64,000 nucleotides of DNA from Anthracocystis setariae (lineage: Eukaryota; Basidiomycota; Ustilaginomycetes; Ustilaginales; Ustilaginaceae). The stretch is taken from the NCBI GenBank assembly GCA_928724745.1, contig CAKMXJ010000006.1:248001-312000 (forward strand). The letters run 5' to 3'. The notes beneath the pieces were generated by a model, which did not search any database, was not told the DNA's origin, and was given only the letters and a program-made list of their open reading frames with translations. The translations under genes and the position numbers were made by a program. Positions 8,043 through 18,497 of the stretch are shown piece by piece (position 1 is the stretch's first letter; each line of letters begins with the position of its first letter).

Positions 8043-9719
8043 ATGTCCGACGCAGCCGCGCCGCGAGGCAGCACTCCTCGCAGCCGGGCTTCGTCGCCTC
8101 CTGCAGCGAATCCGGAACCATTGCTGCAAGGCTTAATTGAGGACATACGACTTCAGATGAAGGAGGTCCATAATCAACGCATGGTTTACGAAGCCAGTCG
8201 ACAGGAGGCCATGCTGAAAGAGAGTCAGGACCGACTCCGCTTCCAGGAGAAGCTCTACACACTCATGGACCAGGCGACCGGCTTCAAGTCGTCGTCCACG
8301 CCCCTGATAGCTACTCCAGCCACGTCGCGACCCCTCACGGCGCAACAGGAGGAGATCCTCGCGCTCAAGGCCGAGATCGCAGACCTCAGGGAGCTGATCA
8401 AGCCAGCTCTACGCCAAGGGGGTGAGCCAGAGGTCGCCGCCGTCGCCCCTGGACACGAAGCGCACGAGGAGAGGTCGTACAGCATGCATGATGACCCTCG
8501 GCGCTCTGCTCCGTTGGGTAGCTCTACCCCTGCCCGTCGACCAGGGGCGTCAGCCCTACGCTGGAACGAAGAGTACAGTCAGGAGGACTTGTATTCGACC
8601 TCCACCGGCCGACGCCCCGCCTGGGACCATCCCACCATGACGGCACGGGAAGCAACCTTCGAGCGCAATACTGCCAAGAGCGACCCGAAGCTTGACTTCC
8701 CCGACTGGCAAGAGAATGACTTGGAGATGTCGCTCATCCAGGTCGAGGCCTGGTTCCGGTATCAGGAGATGTCCGACGGCCGCAAGAGGATCCAATTCCT
8801 GGGACCGCATCTCAAGGGTCGGGCTCTCACTTGGTACCGGTCCAAACTACGTGCCGATCCATCCCAGTCGGGCGCATTGTTCGGTGACTGGACCCTTTTC
8901 GTCAACCGGCTCAAGCAGCTCTACGGCGTTCACGACGAGAAGCTGGATGCCTTCAATAAACTCTACGCCCTGCGCCTCGCAACCGACAAGCCAGGCGCTG
9001 CAAGCGAGTACGTCGAAGCGTTCAGGACCCTTGAGGAGCGAGCTGGTATGAGTGACGAGCACCTCAAACTCCACCTTTTCCGGCGGGGCTTGACTCCAGT
9101 TCTCCAGCGTCAATTCGAGCGTACGTCGCCGAAGACGTTGTGGGAGTTCTACCGCGAGGTGGAGGATTTGGATCGCAACCGGGTCTTAGCGCAACAGACG
9201 TACCAAGGCGGTGCAGCGACCCTCGCTCAGCCGATCTCAAACTCATTGCGGTACGATTTCCCCTCGGCGGCTGGAAGAACTCACGCCCCGACCGCCGACG
9301 GTGCAAAAGCGGCCGGGCGGGTATTGGCACCGTCCGCCGTGGAGGCACGGCCGGCTGCAGCCACGCCCTCCCCAGCGCGCCCTCGGCCGTTACCGCCCCA
9401 TCTAGCCCAACGCCTGCCCGTCGTCTACGATCGTTCGCCGACGACTTTCGGCGCCACCACGTGCAAGCGATGCGGTAAGGAGGGTCATTGGGTGCGTGAT
9501 TGCCCTCAGCCGGCCCGGGAGACGGCCACCGGAGCGCCACGACGGCCTGGACCTCGAGCCTACGTCGCACAAGAGGACGTCGTGGCACACGAGGACGCCG
9601 AAGACCAGGAGGAGGAGGAGGAGGTGCTTGATTATGAAGACCTCCCACCCCTCGCGGACGACGACCGGGTCGATGGTGATCCTGACGACGAGGGAAACGG
9701 GCGTGGGACAACCGAATGA
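8043..9719 (+). CDS. gag: Gag polyprotein of the chromovirus
   Basis: 558 residues; ATG 8043 lies 38 bp after the 5' LTR. The N-terminal part is rich in Glu/Gln/Lys/Arg with coiled-coil character (about 33-75 and 100-120). A retrotransposon-gag (capsid-like) domain follows, with WFRYQEMSDG, GRALTWYRSKL and the L-rich FRRGLTPVLQRQFE segment (about 230-370). A CCHC zinc knuckle, CKRCGKEGHWVRDC, lies near residues 474-487, and the C-terminal tail is strongly acidic (EDQEEEEEVLDYED). The protein packages the RNA and forms the particle. The stop codon overlaps the pol start in ATGA (9716-9719). Confidence 0.93.
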   Translation: MSDAAAPRGSTPRSRASSPPAANPEPLLQGLIEDIRLQMKEVHNQRMVYEASRQEAMLKESQDRLRFQEKLYTLMDQATGFKSSSTPLIATPATSRPLTAQQEEILALKAEIADLRELIKPALRQGGEPEVAAVAPGHEAHEERSYSMHDDPRRSAPLGSSTPARRPGASALRWNEEYSQEDLYSTSTGRRPAWDHPTMTAREATFERNTAKSDPKLDFPDWQENDLEMSLIQVEAWFRYQEMSDGRKRIQFLGPHLKGRALTWYRSKLRADPSQSGALFGDWTLFVNRLKQLYGVHDEKLDAFNKLYALRLATDKPGAASEYVEAFRTLEERAGMSDEHLKLHLFRRGLTPVLQRQFERTSPKTLWEFYREVEDLDRNRVLAQQTYQGGAATLAQPISNSLRYDFPSAAGRTHAPTADGAKAAGRVLAPSAVEARPAAATPSPARPRPLPPHLAQRLPVVYDRSPTTFGATTCKRCGKEGHWVRDCPQPARETATGAPRRPGPRAYVAQEDVVAHEDAEDQEEEEEVLDYEDLPPLADDDRVDGDPDDEGNGRGTTE

Positions 9720-12700
9720 TGGCTTGTCTTGCCCTGCAACCGCCCTCGCCATCACCCTGTATATATCGGAACTGTTCGTTGTGTTTCTCGGCCAACTCCA
9801 ATCCATCGGTCCTCGAAGTTACCGGCACCATCAACGGGTGCCCGGCTCGCATCCTGGCCGACACCGGAGCTTCACTGTCTCTTCTCTCCAGCGCTTACGC
9901 TCGTACATATTGTATTAACACCAGGACCACTCCCCAGCCCACCGCAGTCCACGGCGTCAGCGGCCATCGTTTAGCCATCACTCACGATGCGACGCTGGCG
10001 GTCAACATCGGCGAGCAAACCTTACCGCCGCTGCAGGCCTATGTCGCGGACATCAGCGATTTCGATCTCATTATCGGCTACCAGGAGCTTCGTACACTTC
10101 AGCCGAGGATCGACTGGGATTCGGGCCGAATTAAATTCACCGCGGCGCAGCGCAATTTACTGGGCCGCGTTGAACACGACTTCGGCCCGACACATAATGC
10201 CACCAGCCGCGCCCTACCATCTAATGAGCCGGCTATCACTGTCCACGGAAACGAGTTCGTCTCATTCCAACAGCTCGTCCAAGCGTCCTATCAGGACGGA
10301 CCGATTGGCATTATGCTGATCGATGCTCCACCCTCATCGCTGCCTAGCTTCGGCTTCGTCCCGACCGGCGAAGACAAGGGCATCGAGATCGAGGTGGAAC
10401 CGGAGGCACTTACCCCAGTGTCGATCCCAGAGCAATATCGGGATCTCGAGGCGGTATTCAGTGAAGTCGAGGCCGATAAGCTGCCTCCTCGCACCAGCAC
10501 GGATTTGTCCATTGAGCTCGTGCCGGGAGCCAAGCCTCCCCAAGGCCCACTCTACCTCAAGGGGCCTAAGGAGATGGAGGAACTTCGTAAGTACCTCGAC
10601 GAGAACCTGGCAAAGGGGTTCATTCGGCCGTCAAAGAGCCCAGCGCGTTCGCCAGTGCTGTTTGTACCGAAGAAGGATGGCGGTCTCCGCCTATGTGTCG
10701 ACTACCGAGGGCTCAACGAGATCACAGTCAAGAATCGAGCGCCACTACCGCTCATCGAGGAGCAGCTTTTCTTACTGAGGAATGCCAAGGTGTTTAGCAA
10801 GCTCGATCTCAAGGCGGCGTACAACCTGGTACGGATAGCCGACGGTGACGAATGGAAGACGGCGTTCGGCACCCAACTCGGCCTGTACGAGTACCTCGTC
10901 ATGCCTTTCGGGTTGGCCAACGCGCCCTCGCACTTCCAATCACTCGTCAACGGCATCTTCCGTGACATCATCGGAGTCTATGTAGTGGTGTATCTCGATG
11001 ATTTCCTCATCTTCAGCAAAAACGAGGATGAACATGTCGAGCACGTCCGCGAAGTACTGCGGCGTTTGAAGTTGAACCGTCTCTTTGCCAAGCTGTCGAA
11101 GTGCATCTTCCATACAGACACCGTGGAGTTTCTGGGCTACGTCATCACGCCGGGAGGCATCGAGATGGACCAAGAGAAAGTACGAACCATCAAGGAGTGG
11201 CCGCTGCCTCAGTCGATTCATGACATCCAGCGTTTCCTGGGGTTCGCAAACTTCTATCGCCGGTTCATCTCACACTTTGCTCGAATCTCGAAGCCCCTCA
11301 CAGCGCTTGTCAAGCCTACGGAGCGGTTCAAGAAGTTCCAGCTGCCGGAGGAGGCGGCTGAGGCTTTCCACAAACTCATCGAGGCTTTCACGACGGCCGG
11401 AGTATTGCGACACTTCGACTATCACAAGCCAACCCGCCTCGAGACTGACGCCAGTGACTTCGCTCTCGCCGGAGTCCTCAAGCAGGAGACGGACAAAAGG
11501 TGGCATCCCGTGGCGTTCTATTCACGCAAGATGACGGCTGCCGAGAGGAACTACGAGATTCACGACAAGGAGCTCCTCGCCATCGTCGCCTGCCTTCATC
11601 AGTGGCGACATATGCTGGCGGGGCTCCCGTCTCAGTTCGCCGTTCTCTCGGATCACGAGGCGCTCAAATACTTTACCGTTCAACGTCGTATTAGCGGCCG
11701 ACAAGCTCGTTGGGCTGTGTTACTGGCCGATTTCGACTTCGTGGTTCAGTACCGACCAGGAGACAAAGCTGGCGAGCCCGATTCCTTGACACGACGTAGT
11801 GACATGGAGCCAACAGCAAAAGAGCGCGAGCATAACGTACGGCAGCTCCTCCACCCCCGCATTTTCGGAACTGCATTACCGGAAAATCAGTTACCGAGCC
11901 GAATTGAACCCGACGGCGGCTTAGCGAAAACCATTCAGCCGCGGTCGTCGATGGCGGCAATAGTGAGGGGTGGCCTGCCGGACCTAGTGCGTACTTTTCA
12001 ACCGCTCGACACTGAGCTCCAAGAGCTCCACAAGCACACGCCCTTCGAGGTCAGAGACGGTCTTTGGTATCGTGAAGGCCGCCTTGTCATTCCCAAGGTC
12101 TCGTTGGCCGGAAAGCAGGGTCGTCGTGACACACGCTCGGCCAAGATTGTTAGTGAGCAGTCACTTTCGGTGGAGCACCTACGCTTCATGGTAATGACAC
12201 AGTGCCACGACAGCATCACTGCCGGCCATCCGGGCCGTGATACGACGCTAGCTCTCACGCAGCGTCACTACTGGTGGCCGGGAATGCGTGCTTGGATCGC
12301 CGACTATGTAGCGAGCTGTCCAGTCTGTGCTCGCTACAAGGCACCCCGACATCGGCCGTACGGCCTGCTCAAGCCGTTAGCCACTCCCTCGAGACCATGG
12401 GGGTCGATATCCATGGACTTCATTGAGGGTTTGCCACCCTCCGACGGCTACGATTCGATCCTCGTCGTCGTCGATCGGCTCACCAAGCTCGCGGTGCTCA
12501 CGCCGACGGTCAAGACCGTTACATCGGCTCGCACAGCCGAGCTCCTCCAGCAACATGTGTTCCGCCGGTTCGGAATACCAGAACATATCGTCTCTGACCG
12601 CGGTCGTCAGTTCATCTCCGCGGTCTGGAAGCGGTACACCGACGCCCTCTCCATTCAGCATTCTCTATCGACGGCGTATCATCCTCAGACAGACGGACAG

Positions 12701-13474
12701 ACTGAGCGGGTCAACCAAGTTGTCGAGCAGTACCTCCGTATGTATTGCAACTACGAGCAGGACAACTGGGCCTCGCTGCTGGCCAACGCCGAGTTCGTCT
12801 ACAACAACGCGGTACACAGCAGTCTCGGCGTTTCACCATTCTTTGCGTGCTACGGGTGGAATCCTAAGCTGCATCCAGAGGTACCAGAGCGTGCTGGCGT
12901 GCTCGACCCTCAGCGAGCTGAGTTCGCTCGTTCAGAAGCCGAGCTCACTACTTATTTGCAAGATCAAGTCCGGTCGGCTCAGGCTCGTACGGTCGAACAG
13001 TACAACAAGAAGCATCTCGACGTCGAATTCAAAGTTGGTGAGCTCGTCTATGTCAGCCGACGCAACTGGAAGACTCGCCGACCAAGTCCCAAACTCGACA
13101 CCCGCTTCGCCGGGCCATATCCCATTGTCGAGCGTATCGGCGTTCGAGCGTACCGCCTCCAGTTGCCAGCGTCACTACGGGTCCACGACGTCTTCCATGT
13201 CTCGATGCTCGAAAAAAGACGATCCAGCGAACTAGCGGGCAGAGAAGAGCGCGCGGCTGTTCCGCCACTACCCGACGAAGACCTCGAATATGAGGTCGAA
13301 GCTATCACAAGTCATCGTACACGTGATGGCAGGCTTCAATACCGCGTCCTTTGGAAGGGCTACCCTGAGGAGCAAGCGTCCTGGGAGCCTGTCGAACTTC
13401 TGGCCTGCCCCGATCTCATCCAGGAGTATGAGGAAAAGCGGGGGGGACGACTTCCTCGAGTGGGACGGCGGTAA
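9716..13474 (+). CDS. pol: Pol polyprotein with C-terminal chromodomain
   Basis: 1252 residues, uninterrupted. Retropepsin-like protease with ADTGAS (D49). Reverse transcriptase with YLDD (426-429). RNase H with ETDAS (D578), the HDKELLA glutamate and SDHEAL. Integrase with an HHCC zinc segment (about 822-872) and the catalytic triad D901 (MDF), D961 (SDRG) and E997 (DGQTERVN), giving the typical D,D35E spacing. A chromodomain (about 1190-1245; WKGYPEEQASWEP) ends the protein. Domain order RT-RH-IN plus chromodomain identifies a Ty3/gypsy chromovirus. Such chromodomains bind histone marks and steer integration. All motifs are complete, so the element may be autonomous. Pol is in the -1 frame relative to gag and has its own ATG inside the gag stop. 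Confidence 0.95.
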   Translation: MMACLALQPPSPSPCIYRNCSLCFSANSNPSVLEVTGTINGCPARILADTGASLSLLSSAYARTYCINTRTTPQPTAVHGVSGHRLAITHDATLAVNIGEQTLPPLQAYVADISDFDLIIGYQELRTLQPRIDWDSGRIKFTAAQRNLLGRVEHDFGPTHNATSRALPSNEPAITVHGNEFVSFQQLVQASYQDGPIGIMLIDAPPSSLPSFGFVPTGEDKGIEIEVEPEALTPVSIPEQYRDLEAVFSEVEADKLPPRTSTDLSIELVPGAKPPQGPLYLKGPKEMEELRKYLDENLAKGFIRPSKSPARSPVLFVPKKDGGLRLCVDYRGLNEITVKNRAPLPLIEEQLFLLRNAKVFSKLDLKAAYNLVRIADGDEWKTAFGTQLGLYEYLVMPFGLANAPSHFQSLVNGIFRDIIGVYVVVYLDDFLIFSKNEDEHVEHVREVLRRLKLNRLFAKLSKCIFHTDTVEFLGYVITPGGIEMDQEKVRTIKEWPLPQSIHDIQRFLGFANFYRRFISHFARISKPLTALVKPTERFKKFQLPEEAAEAFHKLIEAFTTAGVLRHFDYHKPTRLETDASDFALAGVLKQETDKRWHPVAFYSRKMTAAERNYEIHDKELLAIVACLHQWRHMLAGLPSQFAVLSDHEALKYFTVQRRISGRQARWAVLLADFDFVVQYRPGDKAGEPDSLTRRSDMEPTAKEREHNVRQLLHPRIFGTALPENQLPSRIEPDGGLAKTIQPRSSMAAIVRGGLPDLVRTFQPLDTELQELHKHTPFEVRDGLWYREGRLVIPKVSLAGKQGRRDTRSAKIVSEQSLSVEHLRFMVMTQCHDSITAGHPGRDTTLALTQRHYWWPGMRAWIADYVASCPVCARYKAPRHRPYGLLKPLATPSRPWGSISMDFIEGLPPSDGYDSILVVVDRLTKLAVLTPTVKTVTSARTAELLQQHVFRRFGIPEHIVSDRGRQFISAVWKRYTDALSIQHSLSTAYHPQTDGQTERVNQVVEQYLRMYCNYEQDNWASLLANAEFVYNNAVHSSLGVSPFFACYGWNPKLHPEVPERAGVLDPQRAEFARSEAELTTYLQDQVRSAQARTVEQYNKKHLDVEFKVGELVYVSRRNWKTRRPSPKLDTRFAGPYPIVERIGVRAYRLQLPASLRVHDVFHVSMLEKRRSSELAGREERAAVPPLPDEDLEYEVEAITSHRTRDGRLQYRVLWKGYPEEQASWEPVELLACPDLIQEYEEKRGGRLPRVGRR

Positions 13475-13699
13475 GCAAATTAGCTATCCGACCGCGTTTG
13501 ATAATTTGGCGGCGCGGTGCTGGTCATTCAGCCGCCGTGACGTGACTGCGGTGTGTTGGCATATGCAATCGGCCGCCATCGACACCCGTCGCCACACACT
13601 CACACTCTTTTCTCAATCTTCAAGACATTACGACCAATTCATAAGAGTCTCAAGCACAACAGCATACGACAGAAACGACCTCAATTGCTAAGACGACGG

Positions 13700-15290
13700 C
13701 TAGCGGAAAACTTCAGGCCGGTGGTATCGCACCTCTTCCTCATCGTCACCACGGCTCTCCACGAACCAGCCAAGACCCTCGAAGTTCGGCTCCTCCTCCA
13801 TTACCTCACACGGAAGGTATTGGCCGAGCAAGGAGCGATTTTCGCGGCGGTATCGGGTCAGGGCCTCACGCACCTGAGTGCCGATCGTGCCCTCCGTCGA
13901 GAAGGCATCGCGAGCGTCGAGGTGGAAGGTCCGCTCCTTAAACCAGTCCACCAGGCGATTGCGACGCCGCACAGCACCCAAACCGGGACCACCAGGGTAC
14001 GAGAGGTGGGCACGCACCACAGCCCGCTCGTTCGTGCTCAACGTTGAGTAAGGGCTGTCGCCGACGTACTCGTGGCGTGTGGCGCGCCAGATCGTTCGGC
14101 TGCCACATTTCTTCTTGGCTGTCAAGCAATGACAGCACGACGAAGCTGCAGGACGGGGACGAGGACCGGTCGGATCCCCGTAAGCGACTGGAAAGCATCT
14201 GTCAATACCAAGAAAAGAGGAGGCAGGTCGTCAGTAATGCTCGAGTCATGCATGCCGGAAGCGATACTTACGGTACGTCCAGGTCCGCACAGTGCTGGCA
14301 GCTGTAGTTCGGCCACGGCGAACTACCTTCAGTCAGGCGGCGCACCATCGTTCGGTGTAGCCAGACCTTACCGGCATCGTCAAGCTGCCACTCACGGTCC
14401 CAGGCCTGGTTAACGATCGCGACCAGCAGAGCGGGGGCGGTGAATCGCTCTGTCCATTCCAGCATCTCGACCAGAGTGGGCTTGTGAGGACCCGTTCGCG
14501 GACGCACCACGTCTTCGGCCCGACGAATGGGTGGCGGGCCGACTTCAGGGGTGCGGCGGCCAGGCGACCCCAGTGGCAGGCCGGGACCAGGCGTGTCGGC
14601 GCGCTCAGAATTGGCACCATAAACCGACGAACGAGGGCCCACGGGTGAGGCCGGCGTCAGACCGTGTTCATGGAGCTGCGCGCTTGTCATCGCCCGCAGC
14701 TCCTCGGCCGTAAACCTCTCCGGAGACGTAAGAACTTGCGGAGGAGGGGAGGATGGGACGTACAGCTCCGGCGAGGTACGCACGTAGACAGGCGAACGAG
14801 GAGGTGAGATTGACCCACTCGACGACGGCGATCGCGACGATGGGCCAAGAAACAACGGCACCAACGGTGAACCAACCATGCCAGACGGGACCGGGACCTG
14901 TGGAGGCGTTGCGGCGAGGGGTCCAGCGACGCCAGTAGGCGTTACGTTGGCGTGGGACGGGGGAGCAACAGGAGCTGTACCTACGGTGTCAGATGTGGCA
15001 GCAGCAACAGACACAGCCAAGGCGTCCGGCGCGGCAGAGGCAACAGTCACGGCCAACGCATCAGGAGGAACTACAGCAGCAGCCACGGCTACGGTGTCGG
15101 GCGCGTCAGCAGCAGCGTCGGCGACGATGACGACGGCAGGCGTGGTAGTGCTGTTAGACGCCGTCGGGGCTTGATCACCGCCGGACGGCGAGTCAACGTG
15201 AGCGTCAGCATCGGCTGGCGTCTTAGCAAGCCGAGCCGACCGACGAGAGGGAACGGCAGGAGCATTCGGGGATTGCTTTTTGGGCGCCAT
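13700..15290 (-). CDS. Antisense spliced accessory gene with Zn2Cys6-like cysteine array, inside the chromovirus
   Basis: Two exons on the strand opposite gag-pol: 15290-14272 and 14198-13700, with a 73-bp intron (GTAAGT donor, TTGACAG acceptor). They join in frame to 505 residues. Exon 1 opens MAPKKQ and a basic RRSARLAK segment, then a long Ala/Val/Thr/Pro/Ser-rich region, then an ordered helical segment (LVEMLEWTERF, NQAWDREW). The junction assembles six cysteines: C331, C334 and C341, then 19 residues, then C361, C364 and C371, i.e. C-x2-C-x6-C repeated twice. That is the spacing of each half of a fungal Zn2Cys6 binuclear cluster with an enlarged loop; LTAKKKC resembles the second half. 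Exon 2 ends in an acidic helical tail. A DNA- or RNA-binding role is inference. The ATG lies 147 bp from the 3' LTR, so the LTR may drive it. Confidence 0.7.
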
Positions 15291-15424
15291 TACGCTGTTG
15301 ACGACGGAGAGGAACAGATGTGATGATGGTAGCTCAGTAGCCTTTTCACTCAGCCGCCGACGAGCTCACAGCGGCTGGAAGATGCGCAGCCCATTTCATT
15401 TCGCCTCGCAGGAGCTCGGTTCTC

Positions 15425-15437
15425 GGAAGGGGGGTAA
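15425..15437 (+). other. Polypurine tract before the 3' LTR
   Basis: GGAAGGGGGGTAA directly precedes the TG of the 3' LTR, the expected site of plus-strand priming. Confidence 0.75.
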
Positions 15438-16548
15438 TGTCACGGGCGGTGAAGCCGAGGCGGCGGAAAAGTGGCCTTTCGACCGCTCTCGGCACTGGCG
15501 CGGCCAAGGGGGCTTCAGTTGACCGCCACAGCATTCGGATGAAGGGGGTAAGCCGTCGGCAGTGCGTCGTATCGAGCATTGTCGTTACCGTAGGCAGCGA
15601 AGCCGGAGCGGTGGAAAAACTGTTTCGCGGCCGCGTTCAACGCGAGTGCGGCTCAAAGAGTCTTTCTCGGCCGCTTTTGCTCATAGTGGTCGGATCGCGA
15701 CCGTTCGACGCCGCAGAGACGCTGGATCGCGACAACACCATCTCGAGGTGATCAGCAGTTGAGGGACATCATATCAGACGCTCTCAGAGGCTTGGAGGTG
15801 ATCAGCGGCTTGTACCACGGTCAGTACATGTGCACACGCAGGCCATGCAGCTAGACAATAGGCTAGCGCCGGGTCGGCCTCGTCCTAGGGGCTTGAAGCT
15901 GTCTTACTTAAGGCCTCCTTCCCTGGCTCGTAGTGGATGAGCTCCTCATCCACTCTACTTCTTACAACACAGTCTCTAAGCTCAGTATAGCTTCTTAACG
16001 TCGTCTTCACGATCATTCAGTTTCTAGTCCAGTAAGTTGCAATACAAGTAGCATTGCAGCTTCCTCGCGTGCCTCCGTTCAAGTCGGAGAACAGCTAGAC
16101 CTCGTCGGTACCGGTATCGACACCGCAGCGCGTAAACGCTGCCTACAGGCTGACATCGGGACGTTAGGCCCTACGCCGTCGCCGTAACAGCTTGGTGATC
16201 ACTCCCAGTGTTCACCTAACCATCTGAACAGCTTCCTGTCTCGTCAAGAGCGCTCGCGGGACACCAAGCTAACACACCGTAATACCGAGTACGCCGTGCT
16301 GCCGCTGAACGGAGCGCCAACAGCGTCAGTCGGTAATAGGTCGAACGCGGTTGAGAGGCCCACACTCCACCGCCGCCGAGTCGAGTGCGGCCCAGTCGCC
16401 TTTATCGGACCGTCGACGTATCTGCGCAACCCACCTCGTACTTCCCAGTTGCACAGGCGCGTAACCCAAACGCGGCGGCCCAGCCCAACAGGACCGCACC
16501 GCTCTCGAAACAAGATCGGCCTATTTACCAGGCGCCCGACCGCTGACA
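15438..16548 (+). repeat. 3' LTR
   Basis: 1111 bp, same ends as the 5' LTR. The two substitutions noticed by line-by-line reading are at 15465 and 16517. Confidence 0.95.
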
Positions 16549-16647
16549 GTCACCTTGCTTGACTCAATCAACATCTTTTGTACACACATCTGAGCGAACT
16601 GATTTGCTTGTTATCATTGCAATGTAGAAGGAATTGAACGCGAAGGG

Positions 16648-18267
16648 TTACATGAGAGCTTGGCCTGTGGATGTGACAGAATTGCTGCCCTCGACGTCGT
16701 TGTTCTCGTCGTTGTCTTCGTCCTCGTCTTCATCCTCGTCAGAGTTGTGGCGACGATTAGCTGCTCTTGCTCGCACTGCAGCATATGCAGCAGTGCCCTT
16801 TCCATGGCGCCTGGACTCCGGTGTTGAGTCCACCTCCATCCGAGCAGTTGAATGAAACAGAGCCTGAAACATAGACTCACGAAGATCATGCGCAAGTGCG
16901 GTCCTGCGATTTGAGAGAGCATTTTGACTCATGTTGCGAGTATCGAGGTCGAGCTCTTCCTCGTAGCGCTGCTGGTTAGCACGTCGTATGGCTCTGATTT
17001 CGTGTTCTTGGTCTTGCGCTTGCTCTTGATTGGTACATTCTGCTCGCTCAAACTGCTGAGCAGCGTCCTCGGTCACAGCCAGGAGTTCAGCAAGGTCGTC
17101 AGGCTGATCATATTGACTGGCAAATGTGTGAGCGATGATACAAGCCTGCATCGTCTTTGCTGCTGTGTTGAGGTCTTGAACTCGATAGATGTTTCCGCGG
17201 TAGTCCTTCAGGCATTGAAATCGGTTCTTCAGGTATGCGATTGCGTTCTCAACTCGGCCTCTCACCCTTGAAAGGCTGGCGTTGAAGTGCTTGAGGTCGC
17301 GGCTCTTGTCGGCTTGGATATGGTGGAATGGTCCTACGGTGAAAGGCGAAAAGCCGTATCCACCATCAACCCAGATAAACTCACCTTCGTCAAGATAAAG
17401 ACGGGGTTTCTTTAAGATGTTGCTTCCAGAGGTCCATACTCGTGAATCTTGAACGCTACCAGGCTGACCAACAACAGACTCGACAATGCGCAGTGAGTGT
17501 GGCATGATAACCAAAGCGACGTTGATTGAGAAGATTCCCTTGTAGCTGTAGTGCTCCTTGGACATCAGGCCTGGTCGAAATGCAAGCTTGAAGTGTGTTC
17601 CATCCACAACAAGCCATCCTTTTCCCCACTCTTCAACACCGGACGTCCTGCGAACCCAAGCTGCAGCCTTCTGTCGTTCCTCCTCACTGGCAAATCGCAT
17701 GACTTCTCTATTGAGTTGGTTGAGCCCGTCGACGGTGCGGTCAGTGTAGCTGATTAAGCTACCAACGCTGATACCACATTGCAGGGCAGAGTCACGCTCC
17801 CCTGCTCCGTTACCAGAACGACCGAGCCTGTAAAGAGCGACAGAGACGATCTCTCGAACCTTTGTAAGAGGGAGCGAGCCATGACCAAACGCCTGAGTAC
17901 GCTGTAGTCGACCTGTGAGATTGTCGAAGGCTTTGGGTGACATGCGAACAAGGCCTCGAAACATCGGCTTGTTATTGACGGCGTACCCATCAAGGAGATG
18001 GATCAACTTCTGCGCCCGGTTTTGAGCGTGCACGCGAGAGACAGTATATCGTTGTTGTTGTACCATTGCATAGAGGTAAATGAGTTGACGTGAGGTTGCA
18101 TGTTTGTTGTCTAGAACGTTGTCGAAGTCTTCGTCATCATCGGAGGATGTAGACATTGAGTCCTCGGACGCTTCGTCGTTTGCGTCTTCGAGTTCAGCTT
18201 TGACGCTGATTTCAAGCAGGCGCGCGATATCGTTGAGTAGCTTCTGCTTGTTGCTTGTTCGCACCAT
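16648..18267 (-). CDS. PIF/Harbinger transposase (DDE_Tnp_4, HARBI1-like)
   Basis: 539 residues, single exon. An acidic, serine-rich N-terminus is followed by a helical DNA-binding-like region with QLIYLYAMVQQQRY and REIVSVALYRLGRSG (about 60-180). The nuclease core carries D222 (VVDGTHF), D301 (WVDGGYG) and E340 (RVENAIAYLKNRF). The D301-E340 spacing is typical of the family; D274 (SVQDSRVW) is a further conserved acidic position. The C-terminus is glutamine- and acid-rich with a run of Asp/Glu. The enzyme should cut at the 54-bp ends and needs its Myb-like partner, encoded upstream on the same strand. There is no frameshift or stop. The stop codon lies 95 bp from the LTR insertion duplication. 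Confidence 0.92.
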   Translation of the reverse strand: MVRTSNKQKLLNDIARLLEISVKAELEDANDEASEDSMSTSSDDDEDFDNVLDNKHATSRQLIYLYAMVQQQRYTVSRVHAQNRAQKLIHLLDGYAVNNKPMFRGLVRMSPKAFDNLTGRLQRTQAFGHGSLPLTKVREIVSVALYRLGRSGNGAGERDSALQCGISVGSLISYTDRTVDGLNQLNREVMRFASEEERQKAAAWVRRTSGVEEWGKGWLVVDGTHFKLAFRPGLMSKEHYSYKGIFSINVALVIMPHSLRIVESVVGQPGSVQDSRVWTSGSNILKKPRLYLDEGEFIWVDGGYGFSPFTVGPFHHIQADKSRDLKHFNASLSRVRGRVENAIAYLKNRFQCLKDYRGNIYRVQDLNTAAKTMQACIIAHTFASQYDQPDDLAELLAVTEDAAQQFERAECTNQEQAQDQEHEIRAIRRANQQRYEEELDLDTRNMSQNALSNRRTALAHDLRESMFQALFHSTARMEVDSTPESRRHGKGTAAYAAVRARAANRRHNSDEDEDEDEDNDENNDVEGSNSVTSTGQALM

Positions 18268-18497
18268 GTTGCTAGGGCTGTTATTGTAGAGATATGTGAT
18301 TGGTTTGGCTGTGGTCAGACGATGGAGATGATGGTAGGGCTAGACCATGCGTGTAGGCAAATTTTTTTTGTTTAATAACGCCACTTTTTCAGTATCCTCG
18401 CAGGTCTCACTCGATACTAATAAATGGTCTCTGAATGTTAGTGAATGGTGGTGGAGTTACATTGCTGTGCGAATATCAGTACATGACGTAGAAGAGT

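Larger units (their letters stand above)
6895..16548 (+). mobile_element. Full-length Ty3/gypsy chromovirus (Metaviridae), nested in the Harbinger element
   Basis: 9654 bp bounded by two 1111-bp LTRs starting TGTCA and ending TGACA, with the 5-bp target duplication GTCAC at 6890-6894 and 16549-16553. Order: 5' LTR, gag, pol (protease, reverse transcriptase, RNase H, integrase, chromodomain), an antisense spliced gene, polypurine tract, 3' LTR. All coding frames are open. Only two LTR differences were noticed (6922 A versus 15465 G; 7974 T versus 16517 C), which indicates a recent insertion. A primer-binding site is not obvious: a TGG begins six bases after the 5' LTR, but I could not match it to a tRNA. 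Insertion fell between the transposase stop and the left end of the Harbinger element. Confidence 0.95.

Noticed and set aside
12423..13235. 270-codon plus-strand frame within pol
   Set aside because: Serine-rich shadow in another frame of the integrase region. Pol is intact there, so this is not a frameshifted remnant.
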